DNA from: Ctena decussata
Lineage: Eukaryota > Mollusca > Bivalvia > Lucinida > Lucinidae
Reading direction: 5' to 3'
DNA: 64,000 nucleotides
Assembly: GCA_963989385.1 (NCBI GenBank)
Contig: OZ022500.1
Span: 23,388,460 to 23,452,459 of the forward strand
In this document: positions 22,060-35,056 of the stretch, piece after piece
Numbering within the stretch: the stretch's first letter is position 1
How the letters are laid out: each line of letters begins with the position of its first letter
The notes under the pieces: model-generated
What the model saw: only the letters and a program-made list of their open reading frames with translations
Database searches by the model: none
What the model was told of the DNA's origin: nothing
Program-made: the position numbers and the translations under genes

Positions 22060-25000
22060 AGTTTTGTACGTTTTGTATGCTTTCACAAATTTAATTTTTT
22101 AAGGCTACGTGCGTCGTTGCTAACATCTATAATTTCGTGGGAACGATGTCATGACGTTGCATCGACGTTAGTAGATGTTGTTTAGATATAGGGCGCACAT
22201 TCAAAACACGCGAAAGAATTTTAAGATAACGTGTAATTGGGCCGAAAGCCTAAAACAATAAATCAGTCTATTGTTTCGCTCATTATTTTCTTTTATAAAC
22301 CACTTCAGCGACTTAATATAGTATTCAAATTTGCAGAAGATTCTACCAGCTACCAAATACCACTCAAATGTGGATGAATGAGGAAAATCATGTATTCTGC
22401 TTTTTGCAACTTGTTTAATGGCCTATCACTGACAGCTATAAACACATACTTACAGAAAGAAAACACATGCGAAATAATGGTATCATGCATATTTCATGAG
22501 AAAGCCACAGCCATAGGCATCGTCTCGATTGTATCGTAGCTTGTTGCGGTTATAGAAACATTATTATCACAATGGTTAATATCCTTGTGGTTACATTTCC
22601 TGTCTAACGACACCATTGTTCGGATTTAAGTACCTTTTGTATGAAGTTGACAGTGAATGGGTACACTTTTAGAATTCTGCGATTTCTTTCTGCTCTTTTC
22701 TCAATAGGGTCAATTTCATACAAAATTTGCTCCTATAGGAGCTTATTTCTTAGTTTTAAGAGTAGACCCCATTTGTGAAAGGCTTTGTTGTTGAGGGAAA
22801 CAAATATTTTTTTTCCTTTTACAAAGATGGTGGTGTGTGTTGGGCGGGGGGGGACATTGTGGCGTGCCTATACACCTTAATTTGAAACCAGATCGTATTA
22901 GCTGATTGACTATATTATCTTTATTTTCTGCAACGGTCAACGATGCACTTTAGTTAATGTTCTTAGCTGATAATAAAGCGGAAGAGTCGATGTTCCACAG
23001 TCATAAATTGCAGAAATAAAGACACATACAAAATATTTAGATAACCTAGTCAGGACGCTGAAATTCAAAAAGGGCCTATTTTTCGAGTTTAATGCCCCGA
23101 CGATTCGAAAGGATGAATTTGGTATATTATGAAAGTTTATCATCCCAACTTTAACTTAGGGTATGATGTGGTCCTGAAAAGTGGATCCTGGATGTAAAAT
23201 AAGGGGAGATAACTGGGTACCAAAGAAATGCAAAAAATGATCGACTGCCTTTCTCCTTATTTCTATGTCACTTGAAGCGGAGTTTCAAGCAAACAACATA
23301 AGTTTTAGAAGAAGCCTGTTATACTGTTAGCGACTGATACTCATTAGCTTTCGATTAAATTTGGCTTAAGCCCGTAACATTCGGTTATAGACGTTACATA
23401 TGAGAATAGTTCCAAAATGTAAATAAATTGAAGGCAGAATCGTTTTGTTTTCTTTTGCTAGTATATCCTCCTTTAAAATAATCTTTAAATATTAGAAGAA
23501 TTACAGCCTGCTTGATTCCTTGTCATTCGCCTATGTTTCTACTTGAATTAACGTAGATAACATTTAAACAAAATGTATTCCATTACATCACAGCTAATCA
23601 GCAACCTTGACCAACTCCCATGAAATTGTCATAAATACGGTATTCAAACATTTTTTAAGAAAAATTGTTGACAGAAGTTTGTCACTAATTTCACCAAGAA
23701 GTTTAAGGCCCCAACAAGCTGCGTTTTATACGTGAAACAGAAAATAGCGTTGTTATGTGTTGAAAGACTTGACAAATACTAAACAAACAGTCTTTTTCGC
23801 TATTTCTTTCTTCTTGTAGCAACGCTCAACACGATTTTTGCCGACATGATTATACAACGGTTCAATTTTGTTGCTACGCTTCTCATGACACTAACATACG
23901 TGACTTTTAGTCAAAGCAATGAAAAAGAAACAAATAGATAAATTGAGAGATAGAGCAGTTATTATCCCAAGGGAAATAGAACTACTGATGCTCTGAACAT
24001 TGTTATTTATAGTGGTGTCAGTCAAGTGACAATCAAACATCATCGTTTTCTTTTAATATAAATAAATATGAAATTAGGGAAATACTAGTAATTTTCACTA
24101 CTAAACCTGCTGTGACATTGATAAACGGAAAAAAAATGTTCATAGAGCATAGAAATTGAAAGACTACAGAAAAGTGAGAAAACTAAAATACACACTTGAA
24201 TTTAATGACATGAGGCACAGAAAAGTATCTGCCAAATCGAAAATAAGCATCTGCTTACTAAGTACGCATTCTTTATGAGACTTGCATGGAGGTATTTTTC
24301 GTTACCAATATAAACGACTATGATCATGTGATAGTTTCAGTTAAATTCAAGAAACAGCCAAATTATATCAATAAATCACGTTATTTTATAGCGTTGACCT
24401 TTTTGATCAATTTCTTAAGTCCCGAAAGCCGGTGGTACATCATGCGCTTGGTAGTACAACATCGGAAACACGTAAACTTCTTATTAGTTAATGTTACTGC
24501 TAATCAAAATTTTCACTGCTGCAATGCTACACGTTGTACAGAGGGCTAACATGTGTCATTTTGTTTCTTATATAATGTAGTTTCAGAATATTATAGGGTA
24601 CAAAACTCCCCCTGGGGTGGGGGGGGGGGGGAGGGGGGGTCTATGGTCAGCTCAAGGTCTATAATGTATTTTTACAGCCCCCAGCCTCCGGTCAACTACT
24701 CGCCGTCCGACTGTAAGTAAAATGTACTATTTTGTAACATTTTGGGTGTAGATAATACCATGTAGGAATAATGTGGCAAATGTTGTGAATTACCCGTCCC
24801 GTTACCATAAACACTGACAAAACTCCTGAATAGACTGTTGGTGGGACATCGTATAAGTTACGGTATTTTCCTTCTTTCGTTTACTCGTCACAACAAGAAT
24901 ATTTTTAATATTTTGCCTTATAATTGATGAGAGCGCTACAGACCGGTAACGTTGACAACATTTCAGCCAGTAAACTTTGGTACTTAATCGAAACACTACA

Positions 25001-25919
25001 AGTTTCTTTAAATGGATACGTAATTAACGGTCGAATACGCTATTCAAGATCAATTTTGACTTTTGTTTTAGATTTAAGTTGAGATGAAATGAAGTATCAT
25101 AATATTTTAGCTATAAAAACTTTCGTGCTTCATTGTTGCGATTTTATGCTCAATAATGACAAAAGTATACAGTTTAAATACACACGATCAGTTAATTGTA
25201 AAGACTGAATGCTTGAGGCATGCAGACATTGAGGCCTTGACAGCAGCTTATTCACAAACAAATATTATCGTTTGGTACTGAATGAAACGAGGTTCAAATT
25301 ACAATTATGTAACGCAGTATAACGTCTATTCAGGTACATGCCAAAGAGATGAAAGTTAAATACCTCTAACAATCTCGTTTTCTTATTTGTTTATTTTCAT
25401 GGTGGCATGTGCACTCACTACTTTTAAATATAATCAATGGCTGTAGCATCTATGGCTATCTATTCTTCATATAAAGAAGTTTTTCGGCATATGTTAGATT
25501 TCTTAGAAAATAAGTTTTAATGAGTATTCACCTGGTATAGCCAGTGCAGCACACACTGATTCAAAATGTTTCAAGCAATTAAGTCTACGCTAGGCAAGAT
25601 TTTAACGTTAACGGTTGAGTAATTATACTAGATTGTTAGTAAGAATCTTTAATTTCACTTATTTATTCGGATACTGAATGCTGTGCTGATGCTTTTATTT
25701 CTTCTGTTATGTTATATACGCGATATTTATATGATGACTGTTGACTGAGCCGTTTGAAACTTCATTTTTCGTTGCGTATTCAAATATCTAAAACCATCCA
25801 TGTTTATGACGCAACGCATACGCGTTGTTGCTGCATCAGAAGGAAGTGTGAGGTTGCGCTAATAAAACTAGTTAAAGCCCCTGGTAGATTATGTACATCT
25901 GTCTATACAAATATGAAAA
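22060..25919. other. unassigned AT-rich DNA with small repeat fragments
   Basis: An M3 fragment lies near 22640-22810, with TTGCTCCTATAGGAGC at its centre and AAGAGTAGACCCCATTTGTG after it. The G-run around 24620-24640 is a simple tract. A splice-flanked 35-base segment (24678-24712) is discussed under rejected items. No gene is supported. Confidence 0.4.
23035..23175 (-). repeat. dispersed repeat, inverted relative to 27360-27500
   Basis: Both copies contain a CCTTTCGAATCGTCGGGGC-type core, a GTCAGGACGCTGAA block and a CATCATACCCTA block. They face opposite directions 4.2 kb apart. Confidence 0.65.
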
Positions 25920-26250
25920 CTTCTACATGCGAGTCCCATTGGTTGGTTTTCTTGCCTTGTTGGCGCCTTTATAGCTGTCCTATTTTCTTTCTATATTGTT
26001 TTGTGGTTTAAAATAGAAAATAGGTAAAATTGGATTTATTAAATGTTTGAATGTATTTTGTATTGTTTTTGTGCTTACTTATGTAAAGTTACTCTGTGTT
26101 GGAATGGAGTGTCTGTTACCAAAGTTGTGCTGTTCCGTTTTGTCGTATGTATTGTTTCCCATCTTCTTTTGGTGTCTTGGGTGGGCTGTGTTTTATAACT
26201 GTGGCCTTTCCTGGGTAATTTTATTTACATTTTGCTATGTACGTTTTCTA
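25920..26250 (+). repeat. degraded family F copy
   Basis: TTTTCTTGCCTTGTTGGCGC and later TTTTGTCGTATGTATTG and GGTGTCTTGGGTGGGCTG blocks loosely follow the F pattern seen at 9175 and 17037. Strongly diverged. Confidence 0.35.
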
Positions 26251-28238
26251 CTTCTCATATACGTAAATCTAGGTCTACATGCATATCTAATGAATACACT
26301 GTTACAAAATTAAGATAGTCAACATGTAGACGAGTTTTATTCTCTGGAGAGACGTACGAACTTGCAAAATGACGCTGTTCACAATGGTTTTAACCACCTA
26401 ATGGAGGAAACAGTGATCCCACAACTCTGCTAATATCTACCATATGCATATTACTGAATATCTTCTTTTGATATTTAAGTAGTTAACGTTGTAATTACTC
26501 TTCAAACCATGTTTGAACATAAATTTGAATGCCGTTCGTTTCTCCGCCTGTCAGTAAGTGCAAATATTCGTTAGTACATTGTCTTTTTCAATTTTGATAC
26601 TTCCGTTATTACATTAGTGCCAATCCAACTTAACATATTTACAGATGCTGTCAAAATACTCCATTTACACACTAAATACCAATTACGTGTATAAAACTTC
26701 ATTTTGTTACAGAACTGAAGCTTCTAAGACAAGGGAAAAATGCAGAGTTTAAAAGCACTAATTTCAAAAACATATTTGAACGACGAAATGATTTAAAGTT
26801 GAAATTTTATTTCATTTTATTTCTTTATTTCGTTTCATGGGTAACATATATAATTTGTATTATTTGCTATGAAAAGCATTTCGAAACTTTTTTTTTACAA
26901 ATTATACTAGCTATACTCTAATGCGGTAAAACAAATATGATCCTGTTTTCTGCATTCTACATCTTTATATATCTTCTGAATCGTCTTCATGCATTATACT
27001 TTTTAACAAAATTATATGAAGTAAAGTATGTAACGATCGAGCTGTAACGGACAAACGCTAGTGATAATGCATATGTTGTTGGAAGACAGTAATTTAAAAT
27101 GAAATTTAGTACCTTCAAACACCAACAATTGGTAGGATGAATTATCCTTGTGTTAATATGTGTATACACCGGTTTTCTTAATATTTCAAGCATGCATTTT
27201 GTAAATTATTACAGAAACTGATACTTTGCACACAAATCTGTCATTTCACGAATTAATCAGAAAACTTTAGTGCACCTCTAAATGGACAGAATAATAGCTT
27301 TTACATTTTGAGCAAATTAAGGTTTAAAAGGGGTAGGGGTAAAAAGGGGGTAATTAAAAGCACGGGATCCTATTTCAGTGACCACATCATACCCTATCAT
27401 AAAGCCCAAATGTTGTGCTTATCAAATTTGGTAAAAATTTCCTTTCGAATCGTCGGGGCATTAAAGTTGCATTTTTTCGGCTTCAGCGTCCTGACTAACC
27501 AGGCATGGATTACTATATAAGATGCTCACGGGTAGTAACCATACCACATCTGCCATGTCTTTGTATCGAGCGGGGGGAGGGGGAGGGGGACTAACCCTTG
27601 TAGTTGGTTGAAAACGGCTGCGCCCTTCAAAGCGGCCACAGTTTTGGGAGCAACGATGTCATGATATCTACCAATAGAAAATTTTGGCATGTGATAATCA
27701 TGTGACAACAATTTTCAGTTGAGGAGCGTAACTTCCTTTGAAATTTTTGACATGTGATAGCTCTTTGACAACAATGTTTTGAAATAATTCGAAGCATAAC
27801 AAAGACAAAAAAATCTGAGTCACTTGTTGTACATTCATGCTTTAAATGTTCAGGTGAAAATTTCGAGAGCATCAATAACACCAGTCACACAATACTGGTT
27901 GATATGCATGTATGACACCATAAACTACGTTATGATACAGAGCAGAAGAACAGTTTCAGAAGTTTGAATTCCCTCTTGTGTAATGCAAGTAACAACAAAA
28001 GCAAGACTAGGCAGTGAAATGTCAATTTTTAGTGTTAAATTTCCACATGCAGAGCCCCAGGTAAGGGGACATTTTGATGATTATACCGAGTTCTCCATGA
28101 AAACAAGCTGTGTCACAGGCCTAAAAATCAGCTGAACAAAAATTCTGTCCAGCACTTTGAAATGTGTCAAACAGCCTTAAAATGATTTCTTGGAAGAATT
28201 CAAAAGGGGAACAATTAAATTTTTTTATCTGGATACAG
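26251..28238. other. unassigned AT-rich DNA
   Basis: No supported gene. A purine-rich G tract lies at 27571-27592. Confidence 0.4.
27360..27500 (+). repeat. dispersed repeat, partner of 23035-23175
   Basis: Reverse complement of the copy at 23035. Both copies keep the same reading frame (SFRIVGAL then FSVLT), which could mean an ancestral coding element or simply few indels. Confidence 0.65.
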
Positions 28239-28320
28239 AAATGAAGGTTGCAACATTGACGTCATTCTACGAACTGAGTGCATGGCCACGGTTGAAAGCT
28301 TTGTTTCCAAATGCACGACG
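28239..28320 (+). CDS. possible internal exon, unrecognised (low confidence)
   Basis: An acceptor-like TTTTTTTATCTGGATACAG ends at 28238 and a donor-like GTGAGT starts at 28321, enclosing 82 bases. Two frames are open across it. One gives a peptide with TLTSFYELSAWPRLKALFP. The other gives a Cys-spaced peptide including CNIDVILRTEC. I recognise neither, and there are no neighbouring exons. A decayed mobile-element ORF is equally likely, since the first frame stays open for about 20 codons upstream. Confidence 0.2.
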
Positions 28321-29932
28321 GTGAGTCGGTGAATGCACCCAACCCCATAAGTCTGTTACAATACTCTGTCACGGAAGGTTGGCACCTGACTATCAGTGTC
28401 TTTGGTCTGACCCATCAAGATCCAGCTGCTCAGGCTCCGGATTATACTCGGTCCTCATCTTTGCTTCATAATAGTTTTTTGATACTTGTATATGTTTTCT
28501 GCCATGTCTCACTGATGAGCCATGAGACCTATACAAAAGAGTCTCATGGCTCATATACTGACTAAGCACTCGTCGTTTTCAGAGCCGTAAAACTAACTTA
28601 GCTCCAGTACTAAATGCTACTGTCCATTCCAAGATGCAAACCTTTTTTTGTTGTATTTCAAGGTTTGTGGTCATCTGTAAAGCATGTCTCTTTGCTTCCT
28701 ATTATGTAAATTCATTCCTGTATTCTCGTGAAAGTTCACAATCACACAGCAGAAACCTGCCAAGGTAGCATAAGAGGAGATTTTAACTGGATGTAACTAC
28801 TACTGCTTAACAACGTGAAAACCTTTGTTTTCATATTGAGTTATTTTTTCTTGTAATTGTTCCAAAACTTCAAGCATTTAATATAATTTATGCAAACAGT
28901 TAACATGTTCTTTTAAATATTTGTTGGTATATGTAATTGTATGGTAATTGTATTGAATGGTAATTATTCTATTATTCCGCGGCGTCTGATCAGAGTCTTC
29001 ACTACTTGCATAAAATTTCTATCAGTAATTTCTATAAAACTGATATAAAATAAACACACAAGGCACCCCTAAAATGATGACTGGAGTCATCTGCTGTATA
29101 AGGACAGAAGAAGCCACTAGGCATAAATGGGTAAAGCACATTCTTTCAAATTTTAACGTTCTTATTTGACTCTTATCACCTACCGTCATATCATGAATAT
29201 ATGTAGCAACATTCTTTTCTTTTTCTTGTTCTTGTGCTTATTTATGGTACATGTATGCGTTGTCTGGACAGGGCATGCGCAGTCTGTTCAAAAAGTGCCT
29301 GGACCTTTACCACTGTATAAAAGTCTGTGGTTGCAGGGTGCATCGAAGAAATAAAACTTTCGGCATCGGGGCATCCTACTGATGCTGGCCAAAAGTAGGG
29401 CAAGGCGATGTCAAGTTCAGCGCGATTACGGATGTTAGGATTTTCTGCACACTCACCCAGCTAGTCTATCTCCCTCTCTCTGGGATGTAGACTGACATAC
29501 TGATTCAATCCGAGAAGAATCAATCACAAACCATCTTGCTTATGCTCGAAGCAGTGTGCGCATTGCGCGTGTTTCACTAAACAAACCCATTTCGCTTGGT
29601 ATAGCGACATCCTTTAGATGTGTTTTCTGAAGGCATAGGCCATCTAGGCATTGTTGCTCCTGAATTTGTATTTACAAAAAAAGGAAAAAAAAAATATAGG
29701 GATGCATGAAGTCCAATATCGCATCTCAACAGTCAATGTGATTTGAATTAAAAACTATTTCTTGAAAATGCGTTAAATTATTTCAGATGCAAGTATTATT
29801 AGTTTAGAATGCTAATTTCGATCAGATTGCCTTAGATCGTTGAAATTAGAAAGACGCACATATAGAGTGCTTGATGATTATGAAAACTCTTGAATATATT
29901 GTATACTGGTCTTTTCTGCAAATCAGCCGTGA
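28321..29932. other. unassigned; hairpin at 28512-28555
   Basis: GATGAGCCATGAGAC and GTCTCATGGCTCAT form a stem of about 15 bp around an 11-base loop. Around 28985-29140 a block (TCTGATCAGAGTCTTCACTA, CATAAATGGGTAAAG) recalls the ancestor of the 196-bp satellite at 44014. No gene is supported. Confidence 0.45.
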
Positions 29933-30068
29933 AACGACAAAACCAACAAACTGGCATGTGCTCCTAGCATCCCTGCTCGGTCCGATCAGAGGCTTTGCTG
30001 TGCGCTTAAAGGATAGCTAAGTGTCAGGTTAGCCCCATGCGGACAGCAAAGCCTCTGATCGGACCGCA
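29933..30068. mobile_element. truncated M1 MITE, copy 5
   Basis: The left terminus CAGCCGTGAAACGACAAAAC and the centre are recognisable, but the copy stops after CTCTGATCGGACCGC. The right terminus is missing. Confidence 0.65.
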
Positions 30069-30171
30069 AAAAATGCCACAATCATATAAATCCGCCAACC
30101 TAGGACACCATAGACATGCGTACGGTAAGAATTGTAATTACTGAGACATATAGGTCTTGGGCCGTATTTAT

Positions 30172-30424
30172 AAGTCTGCACTTGTTATTCAGGGGTCGTA
30201 TTTCTAAAAGCACTTAACTCGTTGCTATGCTGTTGCTAAGGTGAAATTTCTTTGAAGGAGATTCCCTACAATTATGAAATTTGCTCTGGAGGAACAGTCT
30301 GTTCCTCCAGAGCAAATTTCAAAGTTGTAGGAAATCTCCTTTGTAGAAATTAAGCCTTAGCAACAGCATAGCAACGACTTAAGTGCTTTTATAAATAAGA
30401 CCCCTGAATAACAAGTGCAGACTT
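30172..30424. mobile_element. 253-bp near-perfect palindrome (MITE) with TA flanks
   Basis: The outer 26 bases, beginning AAGTCTGCACTTGTTATTC, are repeated exactly in inverted order at the other end. The arms stay alike to the centre, where TGGAGGAACAG and CTGTTCCTCCA meet near 30298. TA lies at both borders. The whole element can fold into one hairpin. Confidence 0.85.
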
Positions 30425-30712
30425 AGATATGACTGCTCCTGATTAAAGTCTACACTGTTTTCCATTCCTTATCTATATCATTTAGTTTGCATTGAATGCC
30501 CAAACTGTTCTATTTTTAGGACAATTACAGTAATCATTGTAGGCGCATCATATTATTATTATATATTTTTTTATATTCTATGGTAAACAACTGTTCAACG
30601 AAATAGCAACGGACCACCTTGTGAAGCATGGTATTCACATTATTGTTTTCACAGCGCAAACGCTCTCAGCAAGGGCTTATCTCCCATTATGCCAACTCTT
30701 CTTCAAGAATAA

Positions 30713-30951
30713 TTGAGCCGCGACACGACAAAACCAACAAAGTGATTGTGCGCCCAGCGAAAACTCAGATCAGCCTGGGCATCCGCCCAGTCTGATCAGA
30801 CTCTTCGCTGTCCGCATGGAGGTAGCTTAGACCCATAGTTACCCTTTAAGCGCTTAGCGACGAGTCTGATCAGACTGCGCGGATGCCAAGGCTGATCTGA
30901 GTCTGCGCTGGGCGCACAACCGCTTTGTTGGTTTTCTCGTGTCGAGGCTCA
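30713..30951. mobile_element. palindromic MITE, family M1, copy 6
   Basis: Full length, TTGAGCCGCGACACGAC to TCGTGTCGAGGCTCA. Confidence 0.85.
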
Positions 30952-31870
30952 GATGTTTTTCACTCGATATAGTGTCAACTTCCTTGTGACCTCAATTTCA
31001 GTTTATTTCCAGTAATCAAGTCAACAATGAGGAGGAAAAAGGTTGTGTTTTATTTCATTGTCTCAAAATCAGACATTTATATCAAATCAATAATCCTCTT
31101 AATTACAACAATGAACAAAAACAGAAACGGATTAGCGCTTTATTTATCTGAATTAAAACCCGAGCCATCGAATAAACGAGTAGAGAATATTTGTTTCTTT
31201 CGGTGCAAGATCGAATTGTAATACACCGAATGAACGCCAAAAGCCAAAAGCAGATTTTCACGTTTGGCGTAGCAATAGCTGACGATGACAATAGCACTTC
31301 TGGTGTTCATAACTAAAACAAAATTAGATCATACACTGAAAATACAATCTTTTCTTTTATGCTGTTTAATGTTATATCAGCGCAGTAAGTGTCGTCATCG
31401 GTGCCATCGCACTATAGCATGAGTTATGACAACCCTTTTGGAAAGAATGTAAGATGAGAATTTGCAAAAGTCACCGGGGCCATGCTCGTAAGTTTGAACA
31501 TCGAGCTGTGCTTAAATGGGCTTGCAGATGGATTTGTTGTTACACGAAGAATGAAGCCCCCAACACTCCGATTTTTTTGTCTCGTTTCCGGGGGAAATCT
31601 TTATAGAATTTTACTTCATCAACAGTAAAAATCTCCCCAAAAACAGTTTTCAGTAAAACAAGTCTTAATATGTCACCTTTAAGCACAATAAATCGCCTTT
31701 CAGCACGGCAGGGTGCCTTAAAGACAAATATACCTACTCTTGTTTATTGGCTGCCATTCTCATACTATGTTAAATAGTAATTCCCATCTAACGAAGAGAC
31801 TTTCAAATTAGGGTGATGAAGTAACTGTCTATGTCCAAAAAAATGATAAAAAAAATAAGAAGAACAAAGG
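30952..31870. other. unassigned sequence
   Basis: No recognisable feature. ORFs of about 64 codons on both strands near 31027-31297 overlap each other and look spurious. Confidence 0.35.
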
Positions 31871-34870
31871 AAACAAGAGGGTCATGGTGGCCCTGAATCG
31901 CTCACCTGAGCATTAATCAGTTCACTGGCTCTGGTGAAGATTTATAAGAGTTTTTACCATATATGGGAATGGCGGCCACCTTTGTCATGTGACCAAGATC
32001 ATTTAAAGAACTTTCAATCATTTGACCCATGCAGGTCCATATGAAATTTGAGTTCAGTCTGCCCAGTGGTTTCAGAGATGTTTGAAAATGTTTATGGATG
32101 GATGACAAAGGCAGCTAACACCAATACTGTAAGGCTCAGGTGAGCTCAAAATGGCCGAGTCGCTTCCCCGAAAAGTACCCGTTCATGTTTAGTTCTTTGA
32201 TGGATTTGAACTAAACTGAACTAGGTGAACATAGATGATAGAATGGTAGCATCATTATCTCACTGTGGTGAAATTAATGTTTTTCAAGGAGTTTGTGGCT
32301 GTCATCACTGCAGTGTTAGTTCTGATTCTTGCAACATAACTTCATTTAGATTTAACCTAGTGACATAGTTTTTGACCAACATGACCCAGTTTCAAACTTG
32401 ACCTAGATTTAATCAAGATAAACATTCTGACAAAGTTTCATGAAGCTTGGATCAAAACAAGCCCTCTAGGGTGTACACAAAGTTTTTTTTAAAGATTTGT
32501 TCTAGTGACCTAGTTTTTGACCCAACATGACCCAGTTTCAAATTGGCCTGGATATTGTGAGGATAAGCATTCTGACAAAGTTTCACGAAGATTGGATCAA
32601 AATGTGCCCTGTAGAGCGTACACAAGGTCGTTCTTATATTTGACCTAGTGACCTAGTTTTTGACCCTACATGACCTATTTTCATATTTAACCTAGATATT
32701 GTGACGATAAACATTCTGACAAAGTTTCAAAAAGATTGGATCAAAACTGTGCCCTCTAGAGAGAGCACAAGGTTTTTCTAAGATTGGACCTAGTGACCTG
32801 GTTTTTGACCCGACATGACCTAGTTTAAAACTTGGACTAGATATTGTGAGGATAAACATTTTGACAAAGTTTCATTAGGTTTGGATTAAAACAGTGACCT
32901 CTAGAGCATATACAAAGCTTTTCTAATATTTTACCTAGTGCCTAGTTTTTGACCCCATACAATCCAGTTTCAAATTTGGCCTGGATATTGTGAGAATAAA
33001 CATTCTGACAAAGTTTCATAAAGATTGGGTCAAAACTGTGCCCTCGAGAGCGTACACAAGGTCATTCTTATATTTGACCCTGCGACCTTATTTTTGACCA
33101 GACATGATCCCATTTCAAACTAGGCCTAGATTTTATAAAGTTAAACACTCTGACAGAGTTGAATGAAGATTGGATCAAAACTGTGCCTTCTAGAGCGTAC
33201 ACAAACTTTTTCTAAGATTTTTCCAAGTGACCTAGTTTTTGATCCCACATAATCCAGTTTCAAATTTGGGCTGGATATTGTGAGGATAAACATTCTGACA
33301 AAGAATCATAAAGATTGGATCAAAACTGTGCCCTCTAGAGCGTGCACAAGGTTGTTCTTATATTTGACCTAGTGACCTAGTTTTTGACCCTATATGACCT
33401 ACTTTCAAACTTGGCCTAGACTTTGTGACGGTAAACATTCTGACAAAGTTTCAAAAACATTGGATCAAAACTGTGCCCTCTAGAGAGAGCACAAGGTTTT
33501 TCTAAGATTGGACCTAGTGACCTGGTTTTTGACCCGACATGACAGAATTTGATACTTGGCCTAGATATTGTGAGGATAAACATTCTGACAAAGTTTCCAT
33601 AGGTTGGATCAAAACTGTGACCTCTAGAACGTACACAAGGTTTTTCTAATATTTGACCTGTTGACCTAAATTTTGACCCCACATGATCCAGTTTCAAACT
33701 TGGCCTGGATATTGTGAGAATAAACATTCTGACAAAGTTTCATAAAGATTGGATCAAAACTGTGCCCTCGAGAGCGTACGCAAGGTCTTTCTTATATTTG
33801 ACCCTGTGACCTTATTTTTGGCCAGAAATGACCCAGTGTCAAACTTGACCTAGATTTAATCAAGATAAACATTCTGACTGAAGTTCATGCTGATTGGATC
33901 AAAACTGTGCCTTCTAGAGCGTACACAAAGTTTTTCTAAGATTTGACCTAGTGACCTAGTTTTTGATCCATCATGACCCAGTTTCAAATTAGGATGGATA
34001 TTGTGAGGATAAACATTCTGACAAAGTATCATGAAGATTGGATCAAAACTGTGCCATCTAGAGCGTACACAATGTCGTTTTTATATTTGACCTAGTGACC
34101 TAGTTTTTGACCCTACATGACCTACTTTCAAACTTGGCCTAGATATTGTGACGATAAACATTCTGACAAAGCTTCAAAAAGATTGGATCAAAACTGTGTC
34201 CTCTAGAGTGTACATAAGGTTATTCTAAGATTTGACCTAGTGACCTAGTTTTTGACTCGACATAAACCAGTTTCATACTTATTCAAGATATTGTAAGGAT
34301 AAACATTCTGACAAAGTTTCATGAAGTTTGGATTAAAACTATGACCTCTAGAGCGTACACAAAGTATTTCTAAGATTTGACATAGTGACCTAGTTTTTAA
34401 TTCGACATGACCCAATTTCAAACTTAGCCTAGATTTTATAGAGATAAGCATTCTGACAAAGTTTTAAAAGGATTTAATCAAAACTGCGTCCTCTAGAGCG
34501 TACACAAGGTTTTTCTATGATTTGACCTAGTGACCTAGTTTTTGATCCGACAAGACCCAGTTTCAAATTTGGTTTAAATTTTATTACGATTAACATTTTG
34601 ACAAAGTTTCATGAAGATTGGATTAAAACTGTGCCTTCTAGAGCGTACACAAGGTTTTTATAAGAATTGACCTAGTGACCTAGTTTTTGATCCGACATAA
34701 CCCAGTTTCAAACTTGGCCTAGACTTTATGGAGATAAACATTCTGACAAAGTTTCATAAAGATTGGATCAAAACTGTGCCCTCTAGAGTGTACACAAGCA
34801 AAAGTTGACGGACGGGCGGACGTACGACGGACGACGGACATCACGGTATCCCAAAAGCTCACCCTGAGCA
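31871..34870 (+). mobile_element. composite repeat element enclosing a ~145-bp tandem array
   Basis: The left flank (AACAAGAGGGTCATGGTGGC, then ATCGCTCACCTGAGC) and the right flank (GACGGACGGGCGGACG, then AAAAGCTCACCCTGAGCAC) resemble the two ends of a repeat I know to be common in bivalve genomes. GCTCACC/GGTGAGC-type sequences face each other. No transposase is present, so mobilisation would need a partner in trans. The boundary coordinates are approximate. Confidence 0.55.
32340..34800 (+). repeat. 17-monomer tandem array (~145 bp) with 5-monomer higher-order period
   Basis: The TAGTTTTTGAC phrase starts at 32366, 32511, 32654, 32799, 32943, 33089, 33233, 33378, 33523, 33667, 33813, 33957, 34101, 34246, 34391, 34536 and 34681, a step of 143-146. 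Variant types recur every fifth monomer (~723 bp). Examples are the CCCTACATGACCTA-like type at 32654, 33378 and 34101, and the CTGGTTTTTGACCCGACATG type at 32799 and 33523. Minus-strand ORFs here are by-products. Confidence 0.92.
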
Positions 34871-35056
34871 CTAGCTAAAACAACAAATAAAAATACAACA
34901 CCAAGTCGAAGAAGGAAAAACGCAACAACAGATATTGGACCGTTTCGACTTCGCTGATATAACGCAAACAAACCTGATGTCAGATAGGCATACCCGTACA
35001 TCAGCAGGCTCCGTCAGCTACACAGCTTAGATATTCTTTTCTTCCAAGTGATTATA

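Noticed and set aside
24678..24712. 35-bp exon between TTTTTACAG and GTAAGT
   Set aside because: Splice-like ends, but its length and phase do not fit the exon pair at 59666/61079. All frames are short, and it follows a G-rich simple tract.
28512..28555. Second hammerhead ribozyme (CTGATGAG followed by a stem)
   Set aside because: The stem is not followed by GAAA or a cleavage triplet in the right place; it is only a hairpin.
33416..33727. 103-codon minus-strand ORF with repeated peptide motif
   Set aside because: It is a read-through of two ~145-bp monomers; the repetition comes from the array.
31871..34870. CRISPR-like array
   Set aside because: Repeats are long, diverged and directly adjacent, with no unique spacers; the context is eukaryotic.
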